Below, piece by piece: positions 32,651 to 45,300 of a DNA stretch of 64,000 nucleotides. The DNA comes from Chrysopilus asiliformis (taxonomy: Eukaryota > Arthropoda > Insecta > Diptera > Rhagionidae). Position numbers and translations under genes: made by a program. The notes under the pieces are model-generated. The model made no database searches. It had not been told where the DNA came from and saw nothing but the letters and a program-made list of their open reading frames with translations. Positions within the stretch are counted from its first letter, which is position 1. Every line of letters begins with the position of its first letter. The DNA is taken from the NCBI GenBank assembly GCA_964034945.1, contig OZ035961.1, forward strand, positions 65,880,031-65,944,030, given 5' to 3'.

Positions 32651-32885
32651 CAGTCAAAGTCCTCTAACTCGAAATCCCCGTACTTCGAATTTTCCTCTAA
32701 CTCGAATTTTTTAACCTTTTTTTTTGCGCTCCCTTGAATTTTTTTGCGCTTCCTTCAGTTTGTTTTAAAATCTTCTAAAAACGAATAAATATACATGTAT
32801 TGTTTCAATTTCTCTAACTCGAAAGTCCTCTAACTCGAAACGACTTTGATGGCAGCAGACAATTCGAGTTAGAGGACTTTGACTG
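32651..32885. mobile_element. 235-bp pogo/Tigger-type MITE, TA target
   Basis: The TIRs are CAGTCAAAGTCCTCTAACTC, exact at both ends, flanked by TA (32649-32650, 32886-32887). TCCTCTAACTCGAA is iterated internally four to five times. TA target and CAG start fit the pogo branch of Tc1/mariner. Confidence 0.85.
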
Positions 32886-32906
32886 TATAGCACAGAACTA
32901 TATAAC

Positions 32907-33359
32907 CACAGATAAAACAGATATCAGATGAGAAAAGCAGAACAAAGATTTAGTTGGATTTTCATATATTTTTTCGTCTCCATTTGCGGGGGGCGACATC
33001 TTTTGGCCATTAAAGTATACAATAATAATGTGACTCCAACCCAAGTATCGAACCTTAACTTAATACAGGTCAAAACTAATGCGGAGAACAGAAAGTTGAT
33101 CTCGAATTTTGACAGTAAAGTAGATCTCTTTACCTACCACCCGCACTGCCGCCCTTTGCTGACAAATTTTGAGATCAACTTTTTGTTCTCCGCATTAGTT
33201 TTGACCTGTATTAAGTTAAGGTTCGATACTTTGGTTAGACTTACACTCTTACTTTAGCGGCCGAAAGATGTCGCCCCCCGCAAATGGAGACGAAAAATAT
33301 CTGAAAATTCAAGTAAATTTTTGTTCTGCTTTTCTCATCTGATATCTGTTTTATCTGTG
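32907..33359. mobile_element. Foldback transposon, about 205-bp arms, 7-bp TSD ATATAAC
   Basis: The arms start CACAGATAAAACAGATATC; ATATAAC precedes 32907 and follows 33359. The arms are roughly 90 per cent complementary over 200 bp, with a loop of about 35 bp. There is no coding sequence. The architecture is the same as at 15649-16369. Confidence 0.8.
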
Positions 33360-33831
33360 ATATAACATAGAACAACTGTCACCATACAAAGCTCTGCTGA
33401 AAAGTGGTCCCAAAAGTATTTCCCTCTTTATCGTACTTGAACGCATCCACTGAACTGCATAAGGTCGCGAGATTCAAATTTCGTTTGCCGCGAAATTCAA
33501 ATTTCACAAGTTTGAGACTAACTTTAGGCGTCAAAAACGAACTTTAGGCGCCAACATCATTCCGAAAGTCTATTTTCCTTTGACAGCTCACGGTTTAAAC
33601 GAGACGGCTATATTTATTTTCATACGGTTATCTTGCTCTTACTTGAGTCGTTTTGATACACTGAACTGTACTGAAATGGGACTATTTGAGACAACAAATC
33701 GAGCGATTTAGTATATCTATACTGTATAGCTTTTGTTATGTTTTTTTTTTTGAAATATTGGAATCTCCTACGCTTAATTTTAGGTTAAATTTCCCTACTG
33801 TAGGGAAAAATCCCTACGTTCGGCAACACTG

Positions 33832-34040
33832 ATCAGAACCAACAACTAAACCAAATAAACACATAGCGACTGTCAAACTTTTCTACCACTCTGAAATAAT
33901 AATGAAGTCCATTTTTTGTTACTTTTCTTGTGACCCAACAAGATAAATATCACGGTCACCACACATTATGACTTGTGACCGGTCACAATGCCAGAATAAG
34001 GGCATAGGGTTCACATCCTGGAAAAAAAAGAAAACTCAAT
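33832..34040. other. Short spacer, nothing recognised
   Basis: Between the hAT end and the first upstream MITE; a frame at 33968-34150 runs into that MITE and is not a gene. Confidence 0.4.
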
Positions 34041-34865
34041 CACCTCTATTCTTGAATACGGCGTTACGTTTATTTGCTCGATTAGTGTTCGATCGTGAGC
34101 AATCGGTATTCTTGAATACGCAGTATCTATCAACGTTCGATTTGAAATAACGCATTGCAACGCATTCGATTTTTGTTATTCTTGAATACGCCGGGAGCAC
34201 TTTTTTGAGGTTAAATCACTCACTTCAAATTTCTCGCGTTTCATTGACGTTTGAATTGAGTGTTTACAAAAATGTAAGGTAAATCTATTATAAGTTTAAA
34301 TGAAAGATATTAACAGTGATTTCTTAAAATAGGAGTGCAAAGAAAAACACTACAAACTCAGACTAGTTTGCATTTTTAATTTCAAAAATGAAAAACAATC
34401 CGGACATTGCCAAGGGATATACGAGGAAGTCGCCATTGTGCGAGGAAATTCAATGTATTCGAAAGCAGTCTTCTTCAACCGGAAATATTTTTTTAATCTA
34501 CAAAATTACAACAATCTATGAGATTCCCAGTATTTGTATGCACTTTCGCTTCATCGGTTAAGCTCATCAAATCTGAAGAGTGTCTTAGAATTTTTTTTTG
34601 CCGGCGTAACGAGTTCAGCTCCTCTTGCCTCAATACATCGGTGTAGAATCCATGGCTACTGAAGCAAATCACTTCAAACACTTCACTTTTATTGAAAATT
34701 AAGAACAAACAATCAAATCAGCTGATGTTTGACAGCGCGTTGCCATGCGATACTTTATATACCAAACGCGAAGCTCCCGGCGTTTTCCAGAATACCAATT
34801 GCGAAGCGAGTCGAATCGAACGCGTTACGATTTTGCTCCTAACGCCGTTTTCAAGAATAGAGGTG
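34041..34865. mobile_element. 825-bp TIR element, TSD AAT, possible Harbinger relic
   Basis: TIR CACCTCTATTCTTGAATACG (with one mismatch), flanked by AAT at 34038-34040 and 34866-34868. TATTCTTGAATACG recurs subterminally. The minus-strand frame 34493-34708 contains RQEELNSLRRQKKILRHSSD, reminiscent of Harbinger N-termini; this is weak. A 3-bp TSD supports PIF/Harbinger. Confidence 0.75.
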
Positions 34866-34892
34866 AATGTGTTTTACTAGCTCTTTATGACC

Positions 34893-35386
34893 ATGTTTAC
34901 ACACAGATTGGGCATGAACATGGGACTGAACGAAAATGTCGAAATGATGGTAAAGGGAAGAACGGGGACAATATTGGGGTACAAGAAAACAAAGATTTTC
35001 CATTTCCAGCGTTCCGTGCATGTGGTTCTGATTGGTTGGTATTTTTCAGTGCGTATTTTTCTCGTTCCATTGTCATTTGCGTTCCACTGGTGAAAGAATT
35101 CGGATCTCGCAAACAAAAATGTCTACATGGAATAAACTCTAACATAAAGCATGCTTGCTGCTGCTAGAAACTTTTTATAATCCATTTCAAAAGTTTTTTA
35201 GTTTATTCTGACGAATATTAATTGAAAATAATTTTCCTTTAACTATTCAATGAAAAAATTCAATTACGTTTTGTTTCCAATTGTTTTCAGGCAAACTGAG
35301 AGTAGCGTTCAGTTCCAATCTGTGTGTAAACACGAGCAACATTTTTGATTCAGTCCCATGTTCATGCCCAATCTGTGTGTAAACAT
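34893..35386. mobile_element. 494-bp MITE with about 45-bp TIRs
   Basis: ATGTTTACACACAGATTGGG at 34893 is complementary to the end at 35386 over about 45 bp. No clear TSD was found. The next MITE is inserted at its right edge. Confidence 0.75.
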
Positions 35387-35387
35387 A

Positions 35388-36016
35388 GGGCGCATTCACG
35401 GTACTCAACGGTTGAGAGATTTGCTCAACAGTTGAGAGATTTACTCATCATAACCACTGATCGGACGCCATTTTTTGTATCGGAAAATTACTGCGATACT
35501 TTTCTGCCCAACCGATGGATTGAGTATTTTGACAGATAACAGCTGGCGTTTTTCAAAGAACAAAATATTTGCGAAACAGAATGGTTTTTCTGGATCAAAT
35601 TTACAAATTAAATGATATGGAACATAATATTTTCGAAACTCCGGAGGTGCATCACAGATTACAAACTGATAAGTTGCATTTTATTAGTTTACAAGAGGTG
35701 GAAATATTTCCAATCGTTTGAAGAAATTTTTCATTCCGCACTTTCACCGATTCACGGCCTTTAAATATTTCATGCGCAAATAAAGATGTTTGCATTAAAC
35801 CAGGAATCTGTTGCAATGTTTGTGGTAACATCATCTTCAGCTAAAAACTCCAAAAACCAGTGGTTTTCCATAATTACAACTAACAATTTTCACACAACAA
35901 ATTTTCCCTCCATTTATCTATGACAAGATTGACAGATATCAGCTGTTTAATGTGTCGAGGCATTCACGAGAACTAATCGAGATTTACTCAACCGTTGAGT
36001 ATTCGTGAATGCACCC
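35388..36016. mobile_element. 629-bp MITE, TIR GGGYGCATTCACG, TSD ATA
   Basis: The TIRs include ACTCAACGGTTGAG (itself palindromic), and ATA is at 35385-35387 and 36017-36019. It lies about 230 bp upstream of the Mob4 start codon. A related terminal fragment lies at 11420-11495. Confidence 0.8.
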
Positions 36017-36019
36017 ATA

Positions 36020-36246
36020 GTCTATGATATTGCCTAGGTTTTCTAAAGCATCAAAAATTCGGTTTAGCTGATGCGGTATTCAAACTTTGCTGGATATCAA
36101 TGTTGTGAGTTTTCTTGAGTAATCATAGCGAAAAACTAGCACTGGCTCAAAGAGGTACTCTACCTGACAAAATTTTCGCGCAGTAGTTATAAGGTTTCAA
36201 ACATTTATATTCCGGTAATACAGATCTATCTGGCATTGTTGCAATC
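36020..36246 (+). promoter_or_regulatory. Mob4: Presumed Mob4 promoter / 5' UTR
   Basis: The 227 bp between the last MITE and the Mob4 ATG. No TATA box or clear initiator can be asserted. The start context is CAATCATGAAG. The only non-repetitive DNA directly upstream is this short stretch, so core promoter elements are either here or supplied by the MITEs. Confidence 0.4.
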
Positions 36247-36306
36247 ATGAAGATGGCTGATAGTGCTACTATTTTGCGAAGAAATAGACCAGGAACGAAA
36301 GGCAAG
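36247..36306 (+). CDS. Mob4: Mob4 exon 1
   Basis: 20 codons from ATG, ending GGC AAG before GTACGC. Encodes [20 protein letters not shown]. Phase 0. Confidence 0.93.
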
Positions 36307-39300
36307 GTACGCACTGTATTTTTGAAAATCCTGGGGGATTGTAGTTAGTTATTTGTGTTTTACGACTAGAAAACAGAATTTCATGAAAAAAGATACAAAC
36401 AAGAAAACTAGGCTTGGCCACATCAAAAATTCGAAAGGAATGACAGCTCGCTTAGTTTTTTTTTTTTACATTTTTTCACTTTGAATTGACTTGAATTTAA
36501 TGGAAAAATTAGCCTAACGGTTATTAGTAACCTTGTTTTTTAGGATTTTTGCCGATGGCCCGATGAACCACTTGATGAAATGGATAGCACTCTTGCTGTC
36601 CAACAATATATACAGCAACTAATCAAACGTGATCCATCGAACGTTGAACTTATTTTGACGATGCCGGATGCTCAGGATGAGGGTGTCTGGAAGTATGAAC
36701 ATCTTCGGTAAGCACTTATTTTCTCCGTACACATCTATGACTCCGTACACATCTGGAAAGTCAGAAAGCAATCGTCAAATACTAACTACAAACAGAATTT
36801 TGATAGAAATAGTTTCCAACTGGATTTTCAGTATAGAAGAATTTTGCAAAATCTTTAAGTTCTTTTGTTTTTAGAACCTTTTTACGCACCCTTTCCACTC
36901 ATCCGATTAACTTGGAATTTTGCTCATGTACGTAACTCCGATAACAATACAGTGTTTTCAGTACTTTATCATTGTAAGGATAGGGGAAGGTCCCGTAAGG
37001 ATAACGTGATTATCCTTTTACCCAAATTTTCCGGAAAACAACTCATTTGGAGTTTTAGGGTCGCTGAATCCGATTATAACATTAAGAAATCTGTAAGGGT
37101 AAGGGAAGGTCCTGTTATGATAACCGAAGATCCTGTAAAGATACCTCATCTTTTTCCTCAAATTTTCCGGGAAAAAATCTCATCTGGGTATTTTTGGGTC
37201 GCTGAATCCGATTCTGGCATCAAGGAGTTTGTAATAGCGGTAACAGACTAGGAAACTTAATTCCGTATAACTTAATTATCCGGTAGTCTGTACGAAACTA
37301 GCAAAATCGGTTTAAGGCTAAACTTAACTGAATTTCTTTCAGCAGTTTTATTTAGAGGTTTATCCCCTTCAAACCAACTAATCGACATTAGCGCCACGCG
37401 CAACCGCTAAATCAATTTGCATGAGAATTACTTTTTGTAATAATTCTGCTGTGTATTTTTGCTATTTGTTTTCAATTGAGAACGCAATTTTAATTATTTA
37501 ATTTAACAATTATTTCTCACTTCCATTTCGCAAATCCATTGCGTTGGTTCGACTGTCAATATTTTTTTTTTTGTTATTACTAGCTTGCAAGAATATATTT
37601 AATAATAATAATTTTATTAGTCAATGACTATTAGTAACAAAAAATGTTAGTTACAATGATTTCAAAAATGTTCTTTTACATATTCAACAATAAGTCAATA
37701 TATTCAACAATATATTCAACAATAACTACAAATTTCTTTCGATTTTAATTTCATTTGGTAATTCATTAAACATCTTAAGACCGCGATACAGCAAAGAGTT
37801 TTGAGATTTCGATTTGCTAAATTTTGGTAGTCTAAAGTCCGTATTGTTTCTTAAATGATATGTTTGATTAATAACATAATTTAAATTTTTCTGAAGGTAC
37901 TTTGGCAAAATATTATTTTTAATTTTAAATACAAATGTCAATACATTAAAAAACACGCGTTGCTTGACACTCTGTTAAATTGAATTTAACATGTATTGAA
38001 TCGGTGTATAACGATCACACGACAATATGATTCTCATCGCTCGATTCTGTAATTTCTGCAATCTATCAAACATTGCCCCCGTGCACATAAATAAAATTGT
38101 GGCGCAATAGTCATACATAGGTAAAACTGTTGTATTGTAAATATTCAATAAACATTCGACAGGCACTCTTCTTTTTATTCTCCCCAGAAAACCAATATTT
38201 TTCGAGAGATTATTACACAATTTTTCTATATGGCACTTAAAATTCAAATTCCGATCGATCACAACTCCTAAATATTTGAATTCATTCACACAGTCAATAT
38301 TTTCATTACCAATATTAAGTGAAATATTGTTTTCACTATTTAATACCATACATTTCGTTTTCTCAACATTCAGTTTCAGTTTATTCATACACAACCATAC
38401 CATAACTCTATCCAAGTCAATTTGCATTTTCTCTTCACATTCTTTTAAGTTTTTACCACTTATATATAGCAACGTATCATCCGCAAACAACATCACCTTC
38501 ACATTCATTAAAACTCAATCTATGTCATTTATAAATAGTATAAAAAGGAATGGTCCTAATATGGATCCTTGAGGAACCCCTTGCTTAACTTCTAGCGCCT
38601 CCGATGTTTCAGATCCGAATTTCGTTTTCTGCGTTCTATCAGTCAAGTAAGTCCTGAACCAATCATTCTCTTTTCCATCTACACCATATAATTTCAGCTT
38701 CGCTAAAAGAATATCTCTATCAATCGTTTCAAACGCTCGCTTAAGATCCAAGAAAACAGCTACAATACACTCCTTCATCCATTAATTTCTTCCATTCAAA
38801 TATAATCCAATTTAACGCAGTTTCGCACGAATGACCGTTCCTGAATCCAGATCGTTTTTCGATAAGGCACTCATTCCTTTTGATGTGGTCTTCGAGTTGT
38901 TCATGCGCAGCCTTTTCCAATATTTTTTCGTAGATAGGTAGCATGTTTATTGGTCTAAATTCTCCACATATCTTGGTTGCTTTCACCTTTTGCACCGGCA
39001 AGACAATACTTTGTTTCCATGTTTTCGGAAATTTTCCAATTTTTAAGTTGATATTAATTGCATCCAAAATCATCTTCGTATTCATAAAGTTAAAGTCACT
39101 TTTTTTATGCAATTTTTGGCAAATGTTTATTACATGATCCATTGAAATTATTTCAAATTTGAAAACCTCGTCGCAATATTTAGTTGAGGACAAATTAATT
39201 TGCATATTAACGATGCTTAGACTTATTTCTCTTAAACTATTAACGAAAAATATATTGAAAGAATTGGCAATATCTTTCTCATCTTTTACAATCCTCCCTT

Positions 39301-42300
39301 GAAATTCGACCTCATTCACTCTCGGTTTTTCCCCACCAATTACTAATGTTTTAAGCGTTTTCCACATTGCCTTGCAATCCCCGTATTTATCTTGTATTAG
39401 TTGTTGTATATATTTATTCCTCGCATTCTTAACTGCACATTTGTACTCATTTCTGACACTTTTATACTCGTTCCAAGATTCATCCGTATGATATATCCTA
39501 GCCCGACTGTGATGTCTAATCTTCTCTCTTCGCATTGTCCTTAACTCGTCATTATACCATCTTTTATTCATGTCCATACATTCAATATTTTTCACAAATT
39601 GCAAAGTTACCTCTTTAATAGTAGACTCATATTTACTAGCGCATTCATCCAAATCACCTATGTTAGCCAAAGATATTCAGCCCTATTCCCGTAACCGGCG
39701 GGACGTGTATACGCCACGCAAGTTTTATCTCCATCGAATGAAATTTTCTTATTCTAGTAGACGTAGAAACGCAGTTTTATTCAGCCCCGCGCTGACTATT
39801 TTGACAGTTTTGCTGATTTGATACGCATGAAATTTTATTTGTTCAATTAAATGATTGTACTGACCTTCAAAACTTATATTTAGTTGAAATTCATTGAATG
39901 TATAAATAAAATTCACATTTTTATTCAAACTTTCTATTTAATTGATTGGTCCCGCAACGATTTACTCGCGGGAAATAAATGTATAGAAAAGTCAAAACAT
40001 TCGCGGGTGCGTTTAATGTAATACCGAAAGTAAAACGTTTTCAGCACCACGGCACACGCTGGGACAATTGCGTTTAGCAGAATGCAAATTTTCTGCGGGA
40101 AACGCCAAATCCCGCGGCGTACACGTCCCGCCGGTTACGGGAATAGGGCTGATTACGTTTGCTTGCTCTAATTTCACTAAATATTCATCACAATCATACT
40201 TCAAATATTTAATATTTTGTTTTTTCTTACATTCATTTAAAACAACCTTTGCAAAATTGAATTCAATTGTTTCATGATCACTTATACTCCAATCATTTCT
40301 AACATTCGCGCTCACACATTCCGTATTTGTTATTATAAAATCAATTAGCGTGCTAGAATTTTTTGTCACTCAACTGCGTTAGAGAGTAATCATTCATTAT
40401 ATCTTTAATTCTTCTTTGATTAGTTTCATTTTTAAGTAAATCAATATTAAAATCACCACAAAAAAAAAAAAAATTTTTTTTTTAAAAAAAAGCTTTTATT
40501 AAAAAAGAATGCACTAAAAAGAAAAAAATAATTTTCTGGACGCTGTGTATCACAAACATAAAAGCTTTTTAAAAGCGAGATAAATTTTTATTTTATTGTT
40601 TTATGCTTTATCTCGCTTTTTAAAAGCTTTTATGTTTGTGATACACAGCGTCCAGAAAATTATTTTTTTCTTTTTAGTGCATTCTTTTTTAATAAAAGCT
40701 TTTTTTAAAATTTTATTTTTTATTTTTTTTATTTTGTTCTTTTTAGTCTTCGAATATATATCCTTACATTTAAGATGTCCTTACAGGCTTTTTAACTTGA
40801 TAATCGTATTCAGCGACCCCAAAAACCCCCAGAATAGATTTTTTTCCGGAAAATTTGGAGAAAGGGATAATCACGTTATCCTTACATAGGGCTGCCATCA
40901 TATCTCTTTTAAAGAGAACCTTTTTAACCCCATTCTTTTTCCTCTTTCTTTTTCCTTGCCAGTTCTCTTTAGTTCTCTTTTTTCAGAAAACTCTTGGTTC
41001 ATACTATGTGTAAAAAACCAAACAGATTTTTCCATGAAAATTCCATTATGAATTAAAATGATCACGTTATTTATTGTATAGTAGTACTCTACTCTACAAT
41101 TTTCTGTGTGTAGTGCGAAACTGTACATTATAATTGTAACGTAATACTAAGTTCAGACCGACACAAAATCACATAATTTTGCGAAATGATTTAGAACTTA
41201 AACCAAAGTGTTCACACAGAGATTAAGGTAATTCTGTTTGACATTTCAACTACGGGATTGCTATGAATTTTAGTAATATGATGAATAATACAATTCAAAA
41301 CATCGGTGAAATATGTGCAAACAGAATTAGAGACTTTAGACTAAAATGGAAATTATCTGTAATGAAAATAAACAATTATTTTCCATTTCATATCTAATCG
41401 CATCAAAAACAAGTCAATTTTTTTTTGCCCCGCGTAAGTTGTTTACTAATATATCCTTTTCGCGTGCGGAACACGGCTTCTTTTTCTTATATCTCCGTCG
41501 TTCCAATCCAGCACAAATGTCAAAACTGATGTACTCAAGAGAGCTGAATGAGTGATGCAAAGTTGTATTCATTGTTTTTGCTTGATTTCGTTCCTAATTT
41601 TGTGGAAATTGCATACTTTTAGTGATTTTTGAAAACAGGTTTATGTACTGGAAATCTCGTGATTTCGAGCAAGATTTCATTCAAAATTACGAAAATCTTC
41701 AAAATTACGTGATTTTGTGTCAGTCTGAACATAGTATAAAGCTATTTATTGTATGCGCCAGCAAGAACAGTTTCTTCTCCCACGATCAACTGCTGTAAAA
41801 ATCAAAACAAATCAAAATTGTGCGGTTAAGGAAATAGCCGGTTTTGACATTTGATATTGTAGTTTTGACATTTTCAGTTTTTTTTTTCGATAGATACGGA
41901 AAATAACAGGCACGAAAAATTACACTTTTTTGTAATAATTCTGTGCAGTCATTCTAAGTTCTGTAATTTTCACATTCAAAAAAAGTTCTCTTTTTTCATT
42001 TGGTTAATTTCCTATACAATATCTCTTTTTTTAACCCAAAGGTTCTCTTTTCACAAATAGGTTCCATGGCAGCCCTATCCTTACAGGACCTTCCGTTATC
42101 CTTACTGACTTTTTAATGACAGATTCGGATTCAGCGACCCCAAAAACCCCCAGAATAGGTTTTTTTCCGGAAAATTTGGAGAAAAGGATAATCACGTTAT
42201 CCTTACAGGACCTTCCGTTATCCTTACTGACTTTGTAATGACAGATTCGGATTCAGCGACCCCAAAAACCCCCAGAATAGATTTTTTCCGGAAAATTTGG

Positions 42301-45300
42301 AGAAAAGGATAATCACGTTATCCTTACAGGACCTTCCGTTATCCTTACAAGGACGAAGTAGTGAAAACATGGTATTGTCATCGGACTTATATAAGTGTGC
42401 AAAATTTCAAGTCAATCGGACAAGTGGAAGTGGGTCAAAATTTGATTGCAAGATTTGACCCCGACAAACAGCTAAATAAAAGCTTTTAATAATTATATTC
42501 GATTGAGTATCACAATAAGCTTCGCAAATATCTTCAAACCAATCACAAAAATAACCAGGCGCATAGCTAGGTGATCTATCTATATATATAAAAATGGATG
42601 TTTGTTTGTCTGTTTGTGATTACAAAACTCAAAAACGACTGGACCGATTTTTACGCGGTTTTTTGCAAAATGATCTGCGTTGCCAAGAGCAGGTTTTTAG
42701 CTATGTAGATTTTCAAAATTCGAAACGGAAGGTCCTGTAAGGATAATGAAAATATCCTTTTTCCCATTTTTCCCCGGAAAAATTTGCATTATAGGGTTTT
42801 TGGGGTCGCTGATCACGAATCCGGTATTAGATTTTCAAAATTCGAAACGGAAGGCCCTGTAAGGATAATGAAAAAATCCTTTTTCCCATTTCTCCCCGGA
42901 AAAATTTGTATTATAGGGTTTTTGGGGTCGCTGATCACGAATCCAGTATTAGATTTTCAAAATTCGAAACGGAAGGTCCTGTAAGGATAATGAAAATATC
43001 CTTTTTCCCATTTCTCCCCGGAAAAATTTGTATTATAGGGTTTTTGGGGTCGCTGATCACGAATCCGGTATTAGATTTTCAAAATTCGAAACGGAAGGTC
43101 CTGTAAGGATAATGAAAATATCCTTTTTCCCATTTCTCCCCGGAAAAATTTGCATTATAGGGTTTTTGGGGTCGCTGATCACGAATCCGGTATTAGATTT
43201 TCAAAATTCGAAACGGGAGGTCCTGTAAGGATAATGAAAATATCCTTTTTCCCCATTTTTCCCCGGAAAAATTTGCATTATAGGGTTTTTGGGGTCGCTG
43301 ATCACGAATCCGGTATTAGATTTTCAAAATTCGAAACGGAAGGTCCTGTAAGGATAATGAAAATATCCTTTTTCCCATTTTTCCCCGGAAAAATTTGCAT
43401 TATAGGGTTTTTGGGGTCGCTGATCACGAATCCGGTATTAGATTTTCAAAATTCGAAACGGAAGGTCCTGTAAGGATAATGAAAATATCCTTTTTCCCAT
43501 TTTTCCCCGGAAAAATTTGCATTATAGGGTTTTTGGGGTCGCTGATCACGAATCCGGTATTATATTTTCAAAATTCGAAACGGAAGGTCCTGTAAATATA
43601 ACGCAAATATCCTTTTTCCCATTTTTCCCCAGAAAAATTTGCATTATAGGGTTTTTGGGGTCGCTGATCACGAATCCGGTATTATATTTTCAAAATTCGA
43701 AACGGAAGGTCCTGTAAATATAACGCAAATATCCTTTTTCCCATTTTTCTCCGGAAAAATTGCCATTATGGGGTTTTTGGGGTCGCTAATCACGAATCCG
43801 GTGTTGGAATTTCAAAATTCGAAACGGAGGGTCCTGTAAGGATAAATATCCTTTTTCCTGTTCTTCCTCGGAAAAATCGGTATAAGGGGGTTTTTGGGGC
43901 GCTGATCACGAATCCGGTATTAGATTTTCAAAATTCTAAACGGAAGGTCCTGTAAGGATAACGCAAATATCCTTTTTCCCGTTTTTCCTGGGAAAAATCG
44001 GCATAAGGTTTCCGGGGTCGCTGACCGCGAATCCGGTGTTAGATTTTTAAAATTCGAAACGGAAAGTCCTGTAAGGATAACGCAAATATCCTTTTTCCCG
44101 TTTTTCCTGGGAAAAATCGGCATAAGGTTTCCGGGGTCGCTGACCGCGAATCCGGTGTTAGATTTTTAAAATTCTAAATGGAAGGTCCTGAAAGGATAAC
44201 GGAAATATCCTTTTTCCCGTTATTCCCCGGGAAAATTGGCTTTATGTTTGGGATCGCTGATCACGAATCCGATATAAGATTTTCAAATTTCGAAACGAAA
44301 AGTCCTGTAAGGATAAATATCCTTTTTCCGTTTTTCCTCGGAAAATCGGTATAAGGGGGTTTTTGGCGCGCTGATCACGAATCCGATATTAGATTTTCAA
44401 AATTCGAAACGAAAAGTCCTGTAAGGATAAATATCCTTTTTCCCGTTCTTCCTCGGAAAAATCTGTATAAGGGGGTTTTTGGGGGCGCTGATCACGAATC
44501 CGGTATTATATTTTCAAAATTCGAAAAGGAAGGTCCTGTAAGGATAATGAAAATATCCTTTTTCCCATTTTTCCCCAGAAAATGATCACGAATCCGGTGT
44601 TGGAATTTCAAAATTCTAACCGAAAAGTCCTGCAAGATTAACGCAAATGTCTTTTTTCCAATTTTTCTTGATGCAATTGCCACTAAGGGATTTTCGAGGT
44701 CTATGATCGCGAATCCGGTGTTCGATTTTTCAAATGCTAAAGGGAAGGTCCTGTAAGGATAACGCAAATATCCTTTTTCCGATTTTTCCCCGGGAAAATT
44801 GCCATTATGGGGTTTTTGGGGTCGCTGATCACGAATCCGGTATTGGAATTTCAAAATTCGAAATGGAAGGTCCTGTAAGAATAACGCAAATATCCTTTTT
44901 CGAATTTTTCCCCGGGAAAATTGCCATTATGGGGTTTTTGGCGTCGCTGATCACGAATCCGGTATTGGAATTTCAAAATTCGAAACGGAAGGTCCTGTAA
45001 GAATAACGCAAATATCCTTTTTCGAATTTTTCTCCGGGAAAATTGCCATTATGGGGTTTTTGGCGTCGCTGATCACGAATCCGGTGTTGGAATTTCAAAA
45101 TTCGAAACGGAAGGTCCTATAAGGATAACGCAAATATCCTTTTTCCATATTTTTCCCCGGAAAAATTGCCATTATGGGGTTCTTGGGGTCGCTGATCACG
45201 AATCCGGTGTTGGAATTTCAAAGTTCGAAACGGAAAGACCTGTAAGGATAACGAAGTATCCTTCTCATTTTATCCGAGAAAAAAATTGCATTATGGGCTT

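Larger units (their letters stand above)
32190..33831. mobile_element. Second copy of the CCCTAC hAT composite (right end only)
   Basis: Contains the same two opposed repeat B segments (32195-32395 and 32400-32650) and the same right end (33728-33831, CCCTACTGTAGGG then CGGCAACACTG). Its left CAGTGTTGCCG end is not seen. A pogo MITE and a foldback interrupt it. Confidence 0.65.
40780..42500 (-). mobile_element. Repeat C second subfamily, reverse, split by a hAT
   Basis: About 40780-40886 and 42078-42490 hold reverse 120-bp units (CGTTATCCTTACAGGACC) and end, in plus-strand order, with GTCAATCGGACAAGTGGAAG and TAAATAAAAGCTTTTA, mirroring 30796-31360. Confidence 0.65.

Noticed and set aside
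34745..35167. 140-codon frame and four overlapping ones
   Set aside because: Spans the junction of two MITEs; frames on both strands reflect the TIR sequence.
42784..43839. Series of overlapping 66-107-codon frames
   Set aside because: They are generated by the 122-bp tandem unit, begin at TTG, not ATG, and shift frame each unit because 122 is not a multiple of three.
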